Source: Pirellulaceae bacterium (lineage in GTDB: Bacteria; Planctomycetota; Planctomycetia; Pirellulales; Pirellulaceae). From it: a DNA stretch of 47,795 nucleotides. Made by a program: the position numbers and the translations under genes. The notes below the pieces were generated by a model. That model was not told the origin of the DNA, searched no databases, and saw nothing but the letters and a program-made list of their open reading frames with translations. The stretch covers positions 1-47,795 of the forward strand of contig JADYZV010000038.1 in assembly GCA_020852965.1 (NCBI GenBank). Reading direction: 5' to 3'. Shown here one piece after another: positions 11,701 through 19,069 of the stretch; the first letter of the stretch is position 1, and each line of letters begins with the position of its first letter.

Positions 11701-14700
11701 GCTGGAGGCTTGGTTCTGGATGCTATTGCCAGCGATCAGCGGTCCTTGATTGCCTGGGCGTGCGTCGACTTTATCGATTGCACCCGTCGATCTTCCATGA
11801 TCTTGGAGGGACACGGAGTTCAGCGAGCTCACATCAAAGCTCATGGCTGGTCCGAGATTGTTGGAAAAGATATTGTCGACGATGATGGGCTGCGCGCCGC
11901 GAACGAAGATCGTACCTGGCGAGTTTTGGCCGCGTCCGCCACGGTCCGCGTCCGTTGATGTTCGCGAACCCGTCGCATTGGACTCGAGGCGGCTATGGGC
12001 CAATCGCAAGTCGGCTTGATGGACTTCCAATGCGCCGAAGTCGGAGAAGCCGCCTTCGATCCGCGTGGTACCACCGCCGTATGCGATGACCGCATGATCG
12101 AGACTAGCTGACGAGGTGTGACCGACGTAGATGCCACCCCAGTTGCCCGCTCCAGCATCGCTGGCAAGCGGCGTGCTGCGATTGGCCGTATTGAACGTTC
12201 CACCCGCACCATAGCGAATGTCGTTCAAAGAAGTGAAGACCACCGGCTTTTCAGCGGTTCCCTCGGCGAGCAATTGAGAGCCCAACGAGACGTCGATGCG
12301 CGAACCAGTGCTCTTGACAATCGTGCCCCCATCAATGGCCAACCTCGCGTCCAGGTTGCTACGCACGGAGCCAGTAATGCTCGGTAGTAGTGTTCCCAAA
12401 TCGACGCCTGTATCGACGAACGATCCAACGTTGTTGGCAACGTTGGCCACCAGTGTATAGGGTCCGTAACCACTTTCTGTGCTGCGGTATATGCGGTTGG
12501 CATTGGCCGGTATATTTGTCAACACCACCGTCTGCGAATTCGATGTTGCCGGGACGGAAATGTACGAAGTCGTATTGGAGACTACACCTTCGACTCCAGC
12601 ACTATCCACTGTGCTAAACCGATAAGTGTAGAAGCCGAATGGCAGCGTCCCACCAGGTCGGAGCGACAACTGAGTCAATGAGGCTACCGGTGGTGTATCA
12701 ACTAACTCCGGACCGCCAGGGGTGCCTTGGATATCCAAGTTTTCCGGCAGGTAATGGACCACATCGATGTCATCGAAGCGGCCTTGCACGGTCAGCTTTT
12801 CAAGTTGCGTCGAACCGGCCGTGCGCACACGGACTTGCAGTCCGTTGATCGAATTGTTGTAGATGCGATTTCCGCGCAAATTCGGACCCACACGATCGTA
12901 GTCGACAGAAAACGGCGCAGCAGCTCCCGCTTGCTCCTGCGGCGAATGGAAGTTCGATTCCTTGAAACTGTTGGGGGTCGCGCTCAACGCCGCGTCGGCG
13001 CTGCGCGTGATGGTGCTGCCAACCAGCGTGGGACGCGAATCGACCATCTGCACTGGAGTGATCGATTGCGATGTGCCATCCACGACGACTTGGCCGCCTC
13101 CAAAACGCAGATCGACGTTGCTAATCCAATTGAGGAAAATACCTTGGTCGTCCCAAAGATTGCGCCCGTTGGCTGCATCCACACGAGCTCGAATGTCGAT
13201 ACCGCCCCAATCGCCGGCGGTCGGTCCAGAGACCGGTGTCGTCGAGTTCTTTCCAATGGAAGTATCGCTCCAACTGGTCATCACCACACTGCCCGCCACT
13301 GGATTGCCACTGGCATCTTTGAGCACAGCTCCGGTGGAAGTCTGCAGCGTGGGGGTTCCCAGAACCATCAACGTTCCGCCACTGCGATCCACATTGACCG
13401 AAGTGCTGCCGACGCCAATGCGGGCGCGTCGCAATTTTAGTATGGCCCCCGCGTCGATCATCACCGTCACCCCCTTGGGGACATCGAAGGTCGAACCATC
13501 GGGTAGGGGCTGCCCCAATGAATTGAAGCCGATCTCGTAAGCCAAATTGTCAGCCGTGGTAGCGAAGTTCCTATCTGCACCACCATTGCCGACAATGCGC
13601 ACAACCGTTCCTGGGGTGGCGGCGGCTAAGGCTGTGCCAATGTTGTTGTAGGGAGCCGTAACCGAGCCATTCCCTCCATTGGCCGCCGATTTGTCGACGA
13701 ACTTCGTTGTGGCTGCCGTTGAAGGTCGGAACCAGAAATTGAACGCCCCTCCAGGCGAACCGTCGGCGTCGCCATCGATTTCTGTACCGGTCGCCGAGTC
13801 CGCATCACGCAACACCGACTGGGCCGGTGGACGAAAATCCATGCGCAATTGATAGTTGCCCTGCGAGCGACCGCCCATCCCCGTGTCGGCGATGACTGGG
13901 TTGTAGGCGGCATTGCCACTCGCGCTGACGCCGACAATGTAATTGCCTGCCGCCAAATCGAGTTGCAAGTAGGAGTCGGAGCTGAAATAGTCATCGTTGG
14001 CCGCCACTTCTTCCCAGCCTTGGGGTGTTTGTTGGAACAAGCGAATCTGCGAATCGAGCAGACTGGCTTGACTCATTCGTTCGGCAAAGGCCTCGATCGA
14101 CATCTGACCAGCAATGGGCAAACTGAATTGGTACAGATCCACATCGCGGCTATCGGGGCGATAGAGGTACTGGCCATGCACGATATCAGCGTCGCCAGGA
14201 AGCACCAATTCGGTCCCCACGCCAGGAGTAACGAAGGCCGAGTCGAACGACTGGATCGTAAGTTGAGCGGCTTCATCATTTTGACCTAATCCCAAAAGCT
14301 GCCCGATGCCTTGCATAGCGGCGCGCTGGAAAGGTCCCGCAAAGCCATTCAAATTCGAATCGCTGAAGTCTTGAATGTCGAGCACCGTGGCAGGTTGTAA
14401 GTTGGAGGCGAGCACACCCGCTTCGTAATACTGATTGCCGGGTCCGTTGATTTCTATAACCCCAAATTGATCGCTGCCTTGGTTATCTGGAAATGGAAAT
14501 ACGGCTCGGGTATCACCGACGGCCACCGTAAATCCCAACGTTTTCGTCTCGACGAATCGAATTCCCAAGTAGCGCTCGTATAACGAAAAGACCTCACGTA
14601 CACGCTGTTTTTGCTGCTCGGTGATCGCGTTCACCAGCGGCGTACCGTCGACGCCAGTACCGATCGCACCCTGGAAATTGTAGAACTGTGAGGTGATCCC

Positions 14701-16563
14701 GTTGGTAGGGTCGGCACCTGCTTCGACGTTGGCTTGAAAACGGTTGACACGATTCCCCGGCTCGTCGTTGCCACCTGGGAAATCGAGCGGAGTGTCCGTT
14801 GTGTTTTCAATTTTGGAACTGATCAACACCGACTGCGATCCGGCTCCACCTGGCGTCCAGGTGGTGCTCAAGTTGGTAGCACCCGCGAAGGTATCGGCTG
14901 GATCAAGCGTGGTGGCATCGACGGCGACGGGAGGCAGCGGACTGGCCTCATTAGTACCCACCCGCAGACGCAGTTCGCCACCAGCCAAGGCATACGTGTC
15001 GAGATCGTTTTGATAGCGCAAAGTGACGCGGTCCGAGTCGGGATAGTAACGCACTAAAATTGGCTTCACGGGCGCGCTATCATCGCTGGTGTCGAGCGTT
15101 CCCTTCGAGTTGATCAGTTGGTAATACTGTGGATCGAGCACTCCCGGAGCGGCCGTGCCACTGGCATATACGATCGTGTCGGTATTCTGCAGTGTCAGCA
15201 CGCCATTGTTGGCCGCGATGTGCTGAGCCAACGTTCGGCCGTTGACCGAAATGATACGCTTGGTATCCAACAATGCATCGTGGCTAAAGTAGATGTCGAT
15301 TTCACGCGTGCGATCGAAAGTCAACGCTCCGGTAGTCGGATTCTTCGTGACCGGTTGCGGTACGACCGAAAGAATCTGAGCGCCCAATTGGAGATCAAAG
15401 GCCACCGAGCTCGACACGCCCGCATTGAAGGGCTCGCCATTGACATTCTTCAGCGTGCGCACCCCCTGGCCCATGATCTCAATGCGATAGCCGTCATCGG
15501 GGAGTGGTTCGGCAAACCGTAGAATCACTTCGCGATCACTGTCGCCCAACCCGATATAGCCCGGGATTATTTCGATATCGCTCACTCCGCTCAACGTGAT
15601 CGGCGAATAGGTTGTCGCCACGGCGCCAATACGTGTGGCGCCGGAACCGGAAGCCAATTGCGCCTCGATCAATGCCGATGCGGTTGGATCGGCGTTGATA
15701 GCGTCCACAAATTCTCTCGCAGTGGTAGCGTAGAGAGGATTGCTGTTGAGAACCACATTGATCGTCTTGCCACTGACAGTGATCGTAGGCGCTCCAGGGC
15801 CGCCGCGGTCAATACGCGTGACGTTGACCGTTGTTCCCAGCCCATTGCTGCCACTGTCGCGAGCGATAAAGCGAACTTCCAAATTGTTGGTCAAACCAAA
15901 ATTGGTCGAGCCCTTAGCCGAGTTGGCACCGCTGAGTACCAGCGGTCGAGTTGTATCGGTGCTGCTACCGATGGCAACGGTTTGCGAACCACGCAAAGGC
16001 AAGGCAAATACCAAATTAGTCGCCGCTGAACCTGCGTTTCGGTCAAAAGCTTGCAACAAATCCTCGACGCGCGTATTCATGTTCGGATTCGAATTGAGTT
16101 CGACGCCGATCGTGCGACCACTGACGCGCAGGATCGGGACGCGCGAGTCGTTGCGCGATACCGATGTGAACCGCAGCTCGATCCCATTGCCGGCTTGGCC
16201 CGGCGTTTGCGCGTAGAATTCGACCAACGTCTGCCCGCCGGTATTGAAGTCAGTGGCTACCGACGCGCGCTCGAAGACGCCATCATCGCCACTGCGAATT
16301 ACCCGAATTCCGCCCAAAGTACTCGGATCGATCCCCGCTCCATCATTGAAGCGGAAGACGAGCTCGGTGGGAGAGGAATGCAGCACTTCTCCATCCTGCA
16401 GCAGCTCGCCGTTGTTCGGCTGAATGCCGATGAGCTGTGGCCCTACAGCCAACATTTGACGAGGTTCCAGCGACTCTAACAGGACGCGTCGGACGCTGAG
16501 TCGTTTCTGCAAGCGATTGTGTGCAGGCAGTTTACGCGATTTTGATGAACCACCAATGGCCAT
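2704..16563 (-). CDS. Giant 4619-aa LEPR-motif surface protein with PPC, beta-helix, GEVED and dockerin domains
   Basis: The start is taken at the ATG at 16563, with GAGAGG 8 nt upstream; an in-frame start 63 bp further up lacks such a site. LEPRQML lies at residues 32-38. In order I see: an adhesin-like N-terminus; a metzincin-like domain (about 645-790) whose active site reads QGIGQLLGLGQ instead of HExxHxxGxxH; a PPC-type domain (about 788-883); long parallel beta-helix stretches (about 1000-1700); two more PPC-like segments (about 1820 and 2055); recurring FEID/AIN modules (about 2550-4220); a GEVED domain (about 4255-4411); and two dockerin loops (about 4436 and 4479, both starting DVNGDG). 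The reading frame is uninterrupted for 13.9 kb. The likely role is a cell-surface or adhesive scaffold. This is inferred from the domains; the ligand is unknown. Confidence 0.9.
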   Translation of the reverse strand: MAIGGSSKSRKLPAHNRLQKRLSVRRVLLESLEPRQMLAVGPQLIGIQPNNGELLQDGEVLHSSPTELVFRFNDGAGIDPSTLGGIRVIRSGDDGVFERASVATDFNTGGQTLVEFYAQTPGQAGNGIELRFTSVSRNDSRVPILRVSGRTIGVELNSNPNMNTRVEDLLQAFDRNAGSAATNLVFALPLRGSQTVAIGSSTDTTRPLVLSGANSAKGSTNFGLTNNLEVRFIARDSGSNGLGTTVNVTRIDRGGPGAPTITVSGKTINVVLNSNPLYATTAREFVDAINADPTASALIEAQLASGSGATRIGAVATTYSPITLSGVSDIEIIPGYIGLGDSDREVILRFAEPLPDDGYRIEIMGQGVRTLKNVNGEPFNAGVSSSVAFDLQLGAQILSVVPQPVTKNPTTGALTFDRTREIDIYFSHDALLDTKRIISVNGRTLAQHIAANNGVLTLQNTDTIVYASGTAAPGVLDPQYYQLINSKGTLDTSDDSAPVKPILVRYYPDSDRVTLRYQNDLDTYALAGGELRLRVGTNEASPLPPVAVDATTLDPADTFAGATNLSTTWTPGGAGSQSVLISSKIENTTDTPLDFPGGNDEPGNRVNRFQANVEAGADPTNGITSQFYNFQGAIGTGVDGTPLVNAITEQQKQRVREVFSLYERYLGIRFVETKTLGFTVAVGDTRAVFPFPDNQGSDQFGVIEINGPGNQYYEAGVLASNLQPATVLDIQDFSDSNLNGFAGPFQRAAMQGIGQLLGLGQNDEAAQLTIQSFDSAFVTPGVGTELVLPGDADIVHGQYLYRPDSRDVDLYQFSLPIAGQMSIEAFAERMSQASLLDSQIRLFQQTPQGWEEVAANDDYFSSDSYLQLDLAAGNYIVGVSASGNAAYNPVIADTGMGGRSQGNYQLRMDFRPPAQSVLRDADSATGTEIDGDADGSPGGAFNFWFRPSTAATTKFVDKSAANGGNGSVTAPYNNIGTALAAATPGTVVRIVGNGGADRNFATTADNLAYEIGFNSLGQPLPDGSTFDVPKGVTVMIDAGAILKLRRARIGVGSTSVNVDRSGGTLMVLGTPTLQTSTGAVLKDASGNPVAGSVVMTSWSDTSIGKNSTTPVSGPTAGDWGGIDIRARVDAANGRNLWDDQGIFLNWISNVDLRFGGGQVVVDGTSQSITPVQMVDSRPTLVGSTITRSADAALSATPNSFKESNFHSPQEQAGAAAPFSVDYDRVGPNLRGNRIYNNSINGLQVRVRTAGSTQLEKLTVQGRFDDIDVVHYLPENLDIQGTPGGPELVDTPPVASLTQLSLRPGGTLPFGFYTYRFSTVDSAGVEGVVSNTTSYISVPATSNSQTVVLTNIPANANRIYRSTESGYGPYTLVANVANNVGSFVDTGVDLGTLLPSITGSVRSNLDARLAIDGGTIVKSTGSRIDVSLGSQLLAEGTAEKPVVFTSLNDIRYGAGGTFNTANRSTPLASDAGAGNWGGIYVGHTSSASLDHAVIAYGGGTTRIEGGFSDFGALEVHQADLRLAHSRLESNATGSRTSTDADRGGRGQNSPGTIFVRGAQPIIVDNIFSNNLGPAMSFDVSSLNSVSLQDHGRSTGAIDKVDARPGNQGPLIAGNSIQNQASSNAAPGAQPINGLVVRPGNLTTEGVWDDTDVVHVVQGNIVVPDFQHYGGLRLVSSAEQSLVVKFSGTDAGLTATGTVLDNANRIGGSIQLVGTPNYPVVMTSLSDDSAGAGFTSTGQPLVDTNNDGASTGTAGDWRGLLLETYSNDRNVLLTSERESSRAGAPAANDTTAQAQYLGTLAPNEKSGDENQRLGFQLGGVISAPSDVDVYSFNATAGTEVWFDIDRTDSALDTVIELVDANGRTLALSDNSYAEEADPSKLYKAAELAAESVHSLRKSATAFYYQSAQGEPKDLYSTNSKDAGLRIILPGSAGSNNLYHIRIRSSNLATSTADPAALRDPALLHAGLTSGRYQLQVRLNEVDEVPGSGINYGNIRFADTGIKLVGVPNNSPLLGENGERPETGVGAVPNNTFANAQALGNLLATNRQAISVAGNLDSFTDVDWYSFDLTYEKISPVLLRQYFSTIIDVDYADGIGRPDVSLYVFDAAGHLVLGGLGSDLAGDQSSPNAGNSELDRGSAGIKDPFLGPYEFPTQTIEGADTTTGGIPAGRYFLAVTNSDMVPGMMDAYTNRNSANAALRLQPLEGIRLIAEDHIEIQNASTATPPIIPILFPTAGKFDGTTIYDTTNDSIIDYTLGDVVMYVSRDVGRELTSLYLVNPFTGEIRSQVSRDGKDLRDIDFRPNGTLAGFDRTIEQIFPATTDRDTLTHYFTIDTGTGALTDVGQFGLQTSHLTFPAGGGAPTVAASDDGFNIEALTFTILGGQERGFAIGSRPSPQGYEPAYYSNARFINDNNTGLPGTTRPGPSYFSNVIYEFDELTGAATSAPAADKTDLAVGLGAGTAIRDHGYIETFTLDAAGNIIREASELVAREVTKTTATGYTNVIANGDGFVIRDSGNVLRRFEFDLGPEVRLSANPDTVLPVTDGMRFILDGVTYEFDTSAVPSVTPGAVRVPIVAGPTVRQFVDAIAAAMPAGITVSYEAGRMNFGGATTGTFTQLQTAGVLTSLGNPGTPGSALVPVLASDTAQVVAQRIVDAINSSGFPGLVAAVNPAATDRVQLGGGATLENSGPLAGYGVAPGGIITGNAFINGQMYAVSDKGGLYVVNNPLGFGGGNVGDYLEGSYDLKGIQFSGLVEGPVHAQNGDLAQILFGIDSQGTIHAFDTSGKLMPVFKNGATSVANTLLAGATGLAMSNLDFNLWHVSGNRNEDDGHGLPETPNNSRAAFFGGQSLYFGFQSPGANGSSVATGLGDLTGLNATGLSNSYNFAGGAAGAIESAPIDLSSITAGSLPTLYFTYRFDGESTLSDRGLGTTADDYMRDALRVYGAGEDGKWVLLATNNDIANQNRNVNNRNPFDDEFDYRLTGNRETQPLFGNQTNFRQARVPLDALAGKSNVRIRVEFSTYGGFGFGLPGGKGPEIRTISGERLVDGETLSLNGETFEIDMGMSLNLPSASSITNGSRVSVDGVDFVFTDSAASVVAPDVAVVITNDMTATQVAQQLRTAMLGAAGLPATFAPVAVGNRVQLIGATTVVLPAGSPLVLQGANGASGIPVSVRLDMTAEEVAVALQTSLANRFAEGTTAAYQVRSNVVDLTGLLNRNLYELDPLSGQRVPSLSDFSPGPFGGTTNFIGDAFGAFNTGTNADGTTSNGNPGALGAQQNAFEGVYLDDFIIGLAGRGEMALNSPIIGADDVFVADPQDLLANPSQHDADQGGVEILVGPYQFEIRGGDTYGYALLPDEVTLELVRAFEPDALQAPGLAIQFNSAASIVAGNTFTVSDGSTVLTFEMDNLNDTKSVLPGHIAVPYSTSIFDPVSGTRRSESGKVIAARVRDIINSNAIQSRLKVSANLLNNDRIGATSDTVILIGQASVSVPDSIGQTIQSSGTGTSNRARPQGQIVINGTKVSNSAKFGIDIAAPGRDSVTGASLLGTPRNTVTLNVDGLAPGAVVMNSEIVLNGSTPGDPNEFGGIRVSGESVTAGVPRSAIPFVRLVNNTILGGTVTGTSDSPVYTASGRGIVVENNSAATLLNNVIANATTAIDVDASSTSTNIGGVVYQRTVIGGTVFYRNTNAPGNATLGQFPLTVPDSTSLFVDPTTGNLYPATNSLLIDSSIDSLQDRTSLLAVKQPLGIAASPILAPQYDINGQLRSDDPTVESPGGLGENVFKDRGASDRADFVGPSLVLLNPVDNDFAGRDGNPASGVVELTGGMLNYFDIHIVDGIEPSDPALGSGVDPATVSASSVILYGPKIVDGVRLQNQPLIQGTDYVFGFDATNGIIRLTPLAGIWEPESVYTIRFLNSPAAAVTAQPTYIDGAQLSIVDNTSKQTIFELEYGYLLTVPALPPNPIDPSLPADPSVLDGKTFAIDDGARRVVFEIDLDGSVTSGNRAIDITSATTPESVARLIETSIKGALLNVNVKEVAPGTLQIQGSRQVSIDPVDSGLILTGKTGVQTGFGIQIPLSAGQPIGLEDGQTFTINRTGTPVTFEIDTNNSVTNGNKPVRFAVGANLQTVATALVTAINAASIGLTPMHAGGGLITIGGDANTVLDMTLTVLSQSGQAGQPAAVAIPVTITAGQTAETYAALIKAAIDAQNLPGVIVTQLGSQVLILGATSVSGTGASDIGPIRDLAGNPLKANQPDGTTTLTIFQGEGLDYGDAPVPYLTSNTENGPRHKVVDGLSLGATVTPDADARRDDADIGDDGVIFSPIYAAFQTSVTLSVTNTTGQAAYASMWIDFDGNGIFADTERVASSLPVAAGTTTVAFTIPRSTSDGSGPARTKIGETYARVRLSTSSSAVASAIGSAPDGEVEDYQVNILANPFYNPNGILDSLGNGLDVNGDGFVSPIDVLQVINYLNTPTAPKVLNLADATGLPPFVDVNGDGLVTPNDVLTLINYLNSRPRASGEGEAGTSPGLVAEGELGIGEQTVLASNWAGGLADVLRPRLAQRGETGNSTHDQALLDSTEDDSDIAASVASEAVAISVDDFWAGLNDHHDGDESIAGDLTDLLIDDLLGKI

Positions 16564-17170
16564 GTAAGAACCTCTCGACGGAGTGCTGGATAAGCAGCAG
16601 CTAGGGGTAGCAAGTACCTGCCCCATTCCCAGTGTTGAAAAGCCGCATTACCGCCGAAATCTGAAGAACCCAGCTCGACGAATCGGTGAAAACAAGTGGA
16701 ATAGGGGTTTTGGGAAAACAGTACACTGTCTGTTGGATTGTAATTGGAGGGACTTCAATTTCAACGAATTACTGCGCAGAAGGGGGTGATCAGCACCTGA
16801 GCGAGAGCGTAAAAACCGCTACATCCCTCCCGCGAAGCCCGCCCGGGCCCCTTGAAATCTGCCATCGCTGGCTGAATTCTGGTTCTCTCCGAATCATTCC
16901 AACTCGACCGTGTGTCGCAGGCTTGGAGTATGCCAACCAGTAGAAAGTTCCCTAAAACGCCAAACTGAGACGCGGGAAGTCGCCCCAATGGCGTGTATTT
17001 GAGCCAAATAATGGCGATTCAAGTCAGAAAGCGTTTCGATTCCGCTCGCCGGAACGTAACCCATACGGTCCCTTGTGCCGTCCGCCCAATTATGTAATCC
17101 TTTGTTTCAATTAGGCGGTTTCAGTAGGGCTGCGGCACACGGATTGTGCCTGCTACTTCGAAGATAAAGC
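16564..17170. other. 607-bp intergenic region between divergent genes
   Basis: This gap separates the start of the giant gene (leftward) from a small membrane-protein gene (rightward) and must hold both promoters. I see no convincing gene on either strand. A small hairpin GGCACA-N5-TGTGCC lies near 17132-17148. An imperfect inverted repeat CCGCCCAATTA/CAATTAGGCGG sits near 17087-17118, upstream of the rightward gene. I could not place -35/-10 boxes with confidence. Confidence 0.5.
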
Positions 17171-17353
17171 ATGGCACGGTTCAGAGCTCTGATTAAAGAA
17201 ACTTGGTGGTTGTGGATTCTGTTTGCTGCTTTTGGGGCCGGCATGTCATTCCTACATCCCGTCTTTCTACTGATGTTTCCCATCTCGATCTTTACCTTCT
17301 TCTGGTTTGCCTACATTCGCTACGACGAAGACGGGGATTTCAAGGGAAGCTAG
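17171..17353 (+). CDS. Small two-helix membrane protein, 60 aa
   Basis: A 60-residue protein with two hydrophobic segments: about residues 12-27 (WWLWILFAAFGAGM) and 29-47 (PVFLLMFPISIFTFFWFAY). A charged tail follows (RYDEDGDFKGS). The ribosome site is weak (GAAGATAAAG). It ends 11 bp before the convergent amidohydrolase gene, so no separate terminator fits between them. Size and composition resemble small conserved planctomycete membrane proteins, but I do not recognise a named family or function. Confidence 0.65.
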   Translation: MARFRALIKETWWLWILFAAFGAGMSFLHPVFLLMFPISIFTFFWFAYIRYDEDGDFKGS

Positions 17354-17364
17354 CGTAGCTCGCG

Positions 17365-18657
17365 TCAGGATTGGTTTCGGTAGAACACCGACTCGACATT
17401 GCCGCGTAAGACCTGCGCGCCCAGCTCAACTGCGCGACGCTCGCTCCAGCCCATGGCACCTACGAAATGCTCAGCCAGCACGCGGGCTAAGCAGCGCTTG
17501 AACATCGCAAATTTGGGGAGTGCAAACTCTAACTTGTACATATCGCTGTAGTAGCCCACGATCTTATTGCGCGGAACCGCTTCCAGCCTGGCGTGCAAAT
17601 CGCGATGAATGAAACTAGGTGTGTTGCTGTACCACCAATGCCCATGGCAAACCACATTGGGGAAGATCCACGCGTAGCTCACCAATTCCTGATTGGTGAC
17701 ACTCGCTAACACCGAGACCGGGAAAGTGACTTGGGGAAAAGCGTTGAATAGCTCGCGGAATTGAATCAGCGATAGGCGGCTATCGTAGAGGTCTTGTCCT
17801 TGGTAAACCCCGGCGGGGTAGACGGCCCGATTGACGCCAATCATCAAATCGAACGGCAGAGCAAAGTCGCGACAGTGCTCGGCCAATTGCCAGAAGACCC
17901 ATTTCCCAACCACAGATTTGTCTTCAGCGGAAGCTTGTTCGGCTTGGCCAAGTAGGCGATCCAGGCTGCTCTGCGCGGCGGCTTGACTGATTTGCTGTGG
18001 AGCGAATGACGGGGGCAAGCTGATCGCGCACGCGCGCGCGCCGCGGGACGTAAAGTGCTCGAATCGCTGCCGCAGCGCAAGCGACAAGTCGGCTAGGTTC
18101 TGCACTTCGATTCCAGAGCATTTGGCCAAACGCTCGCGCACGCTAGCTCGGTCGAAATGAAATACCAAATCGTCGGTGCGCAAACAGGGTACATAACGCG
18201 TCGTGTCAAATCCGCTGAGTGGATCATCAAAGTCGTTGGTCAGGAAAACCGCTTCCAAGTTGGAGAGCCGCAGCACTTGCTCTTCCCAATCGGGCGAATC
18301 AAGCCGAGCTTGGACGGTGTCGTAGAACTGCTCCCAGTTGGACTGGTCGAGCCTCTCGAGTTCGACGCCAAACAGCGTGCCAGCCGCCTCTAGCAGCCAA
18401 CTAAGCTGGACCGTATTGTCAATGTGCCCCAGTCCCTCGACCAGTCGTCCAACTTTTTCCTTGGGACTCAAACCGGCCTCTTCGATACGCTCTCGAGGCA
18501 TGCCGGCCGAATGAGACAGTTCGGTGTAATAGTGATAACCCAGAAAGTCAGCCAAATTAGCACTAGCCGGCTGATGCGGGTTGATATGCGTATGCGGGTC
18601 GATCAAGACGAGTGAATTGAGTTCATCAAACAGGCGCTTAACTAGAGTATCGCTCAT
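17365..18657 (-). CDS. Glucuronate/uronate isomerase-like amidohydrolase
   Basis: The 430-aa protein has the metal-binding pair H22-T-H24 in the context IDPHTHINPH, near the N-terminus as in the amidohydrolase superfamily. Overall length and the C-terminal pattern (YYSDMYKLEFALPKF, then a helical end) fit the UxaC-like uronate isomerase group. That group interconverts hexuronic acids and their keto forms in the cytoplasm. The substrate cannot be read from sequence. The start at 18657 is chosen because a longer in-frame version (to 18789) would translate three copies of an intergenic palindromic repeat, and sequence resembling the family begins after it. It converges with the 60-aa gene and diverges from the HtrA-like gene. 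Confidence 0.75.
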   Translation of the reverse strand: MSDTLVKRLFDELNSLVLIDPHTHINPHQPASANLADFLGYHYYTELSHSAGMPRERIEEAGLSPKEKVGRLVEGLGHIDNTVQLSWLLEAAGTLFGVELERLDQSNWEQFYDTVQARLDSPDWEEQVLRLSNLEAVFLTNDFDDPLSGFDTTRYVPCLRTDDLVFHFDRASVRERLAKCSGIEVQNLADLSLALRQRFEHFTSRGARACAISLPPSFAPQQISQAAAQSSLDRLLGQAEQASAEDKSVVGKWVFWQLAEHCRDFALPFDLMIGVNRAVYPAGVYQGQDLYDSRLSLIQFRELFNAFPQVTFPVSVLASVTNQELVSYAWIFPNVVCHGHWWYSNTPSFIHRDLHARLEAVPRNKIVGYYSDMYKLEFALPKFAMFKRCLARVLAEHFVGAMGWSERRAVELGAQVLRGNVESVFYRNQS

Positions 18658-18682
18658 ACTGCCGCTCAGAAAGTAGTTCAAT

Positions 18683-18766
18683 GTGGCTCGACGCTCCGCG
18701 TCGTGGGGATAACGTGGCTCGACGCTCCGCGTCGTGGGAATTCCGTAGCTCGACGCGACGCGTCGC
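18683..18766. repeat. Three REP-like palindromes, forward orientation
   Basis: Two near-identical 25-bp copies (18683-18707, 18714-18738) contain the inverted repeat CGACGCTCCGCGTCG, a 6-bp stem with a 3-nt loop. A diverged third copy covers 18745-18766. They lie just upstream of the amidohydrolase start, in the 412-bp gap before the divergent HtrA-like gene. Confidence 0.85.
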
Positions 18767-18884
18767 AAAATTTCAGCCAGAGATTTCAACTTGAGGATAG
18801 AGATCGTACCGCAAAATTCTGCATTCTGCGAGTTCTCGAGCGGAAACTTGGTCGGAAGGGTAAGTCATTTTGAGTAAAATATCC

Positions 18885-18978
18885 AGACGTGGAGCGTCGG
18901 GCGACATTATCAATTCTCCGACGTGGAGCGTCGGGCCACAGTTGTCATTTTGCCGACGCGGAGCGTCGGGCCACATTT
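18885..18978. repeat. Three REP-like palindromes, reverse orientation
   Basis: Copies at 18885-18908, 18918-18943 and 18953-18978 read CGACGYGGAGCGTCG, the complement of the cluster at 18683. They are spaced about 33-35 bp. With that cluster they form an inverted arrangement of three plus three units in one intergenic region, as in REP-doublet elements. Confidence 0.85.
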
Positions 18979-19069
18979 TCACTCCCCCGACGAACGCCAA
19001 GTGGCTATAATCAAATAGCCTCGCCATCCGTACATCGAGCCCAGCGGTCCCACGCAATAGGGTGAACCT

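Noticed and set aside
2661-16626. Many plus-strand open frames opposite the giant gene
   Set aside because: They are antisense shadows that arise from its GC-rich codon use; none shows a domain or ribosome site.
18658-18789. N-terminal extension of the amidohydrolase
   Set aside because: It translates intergenic palindromic repeats; the family-like sequence starts at 18657.
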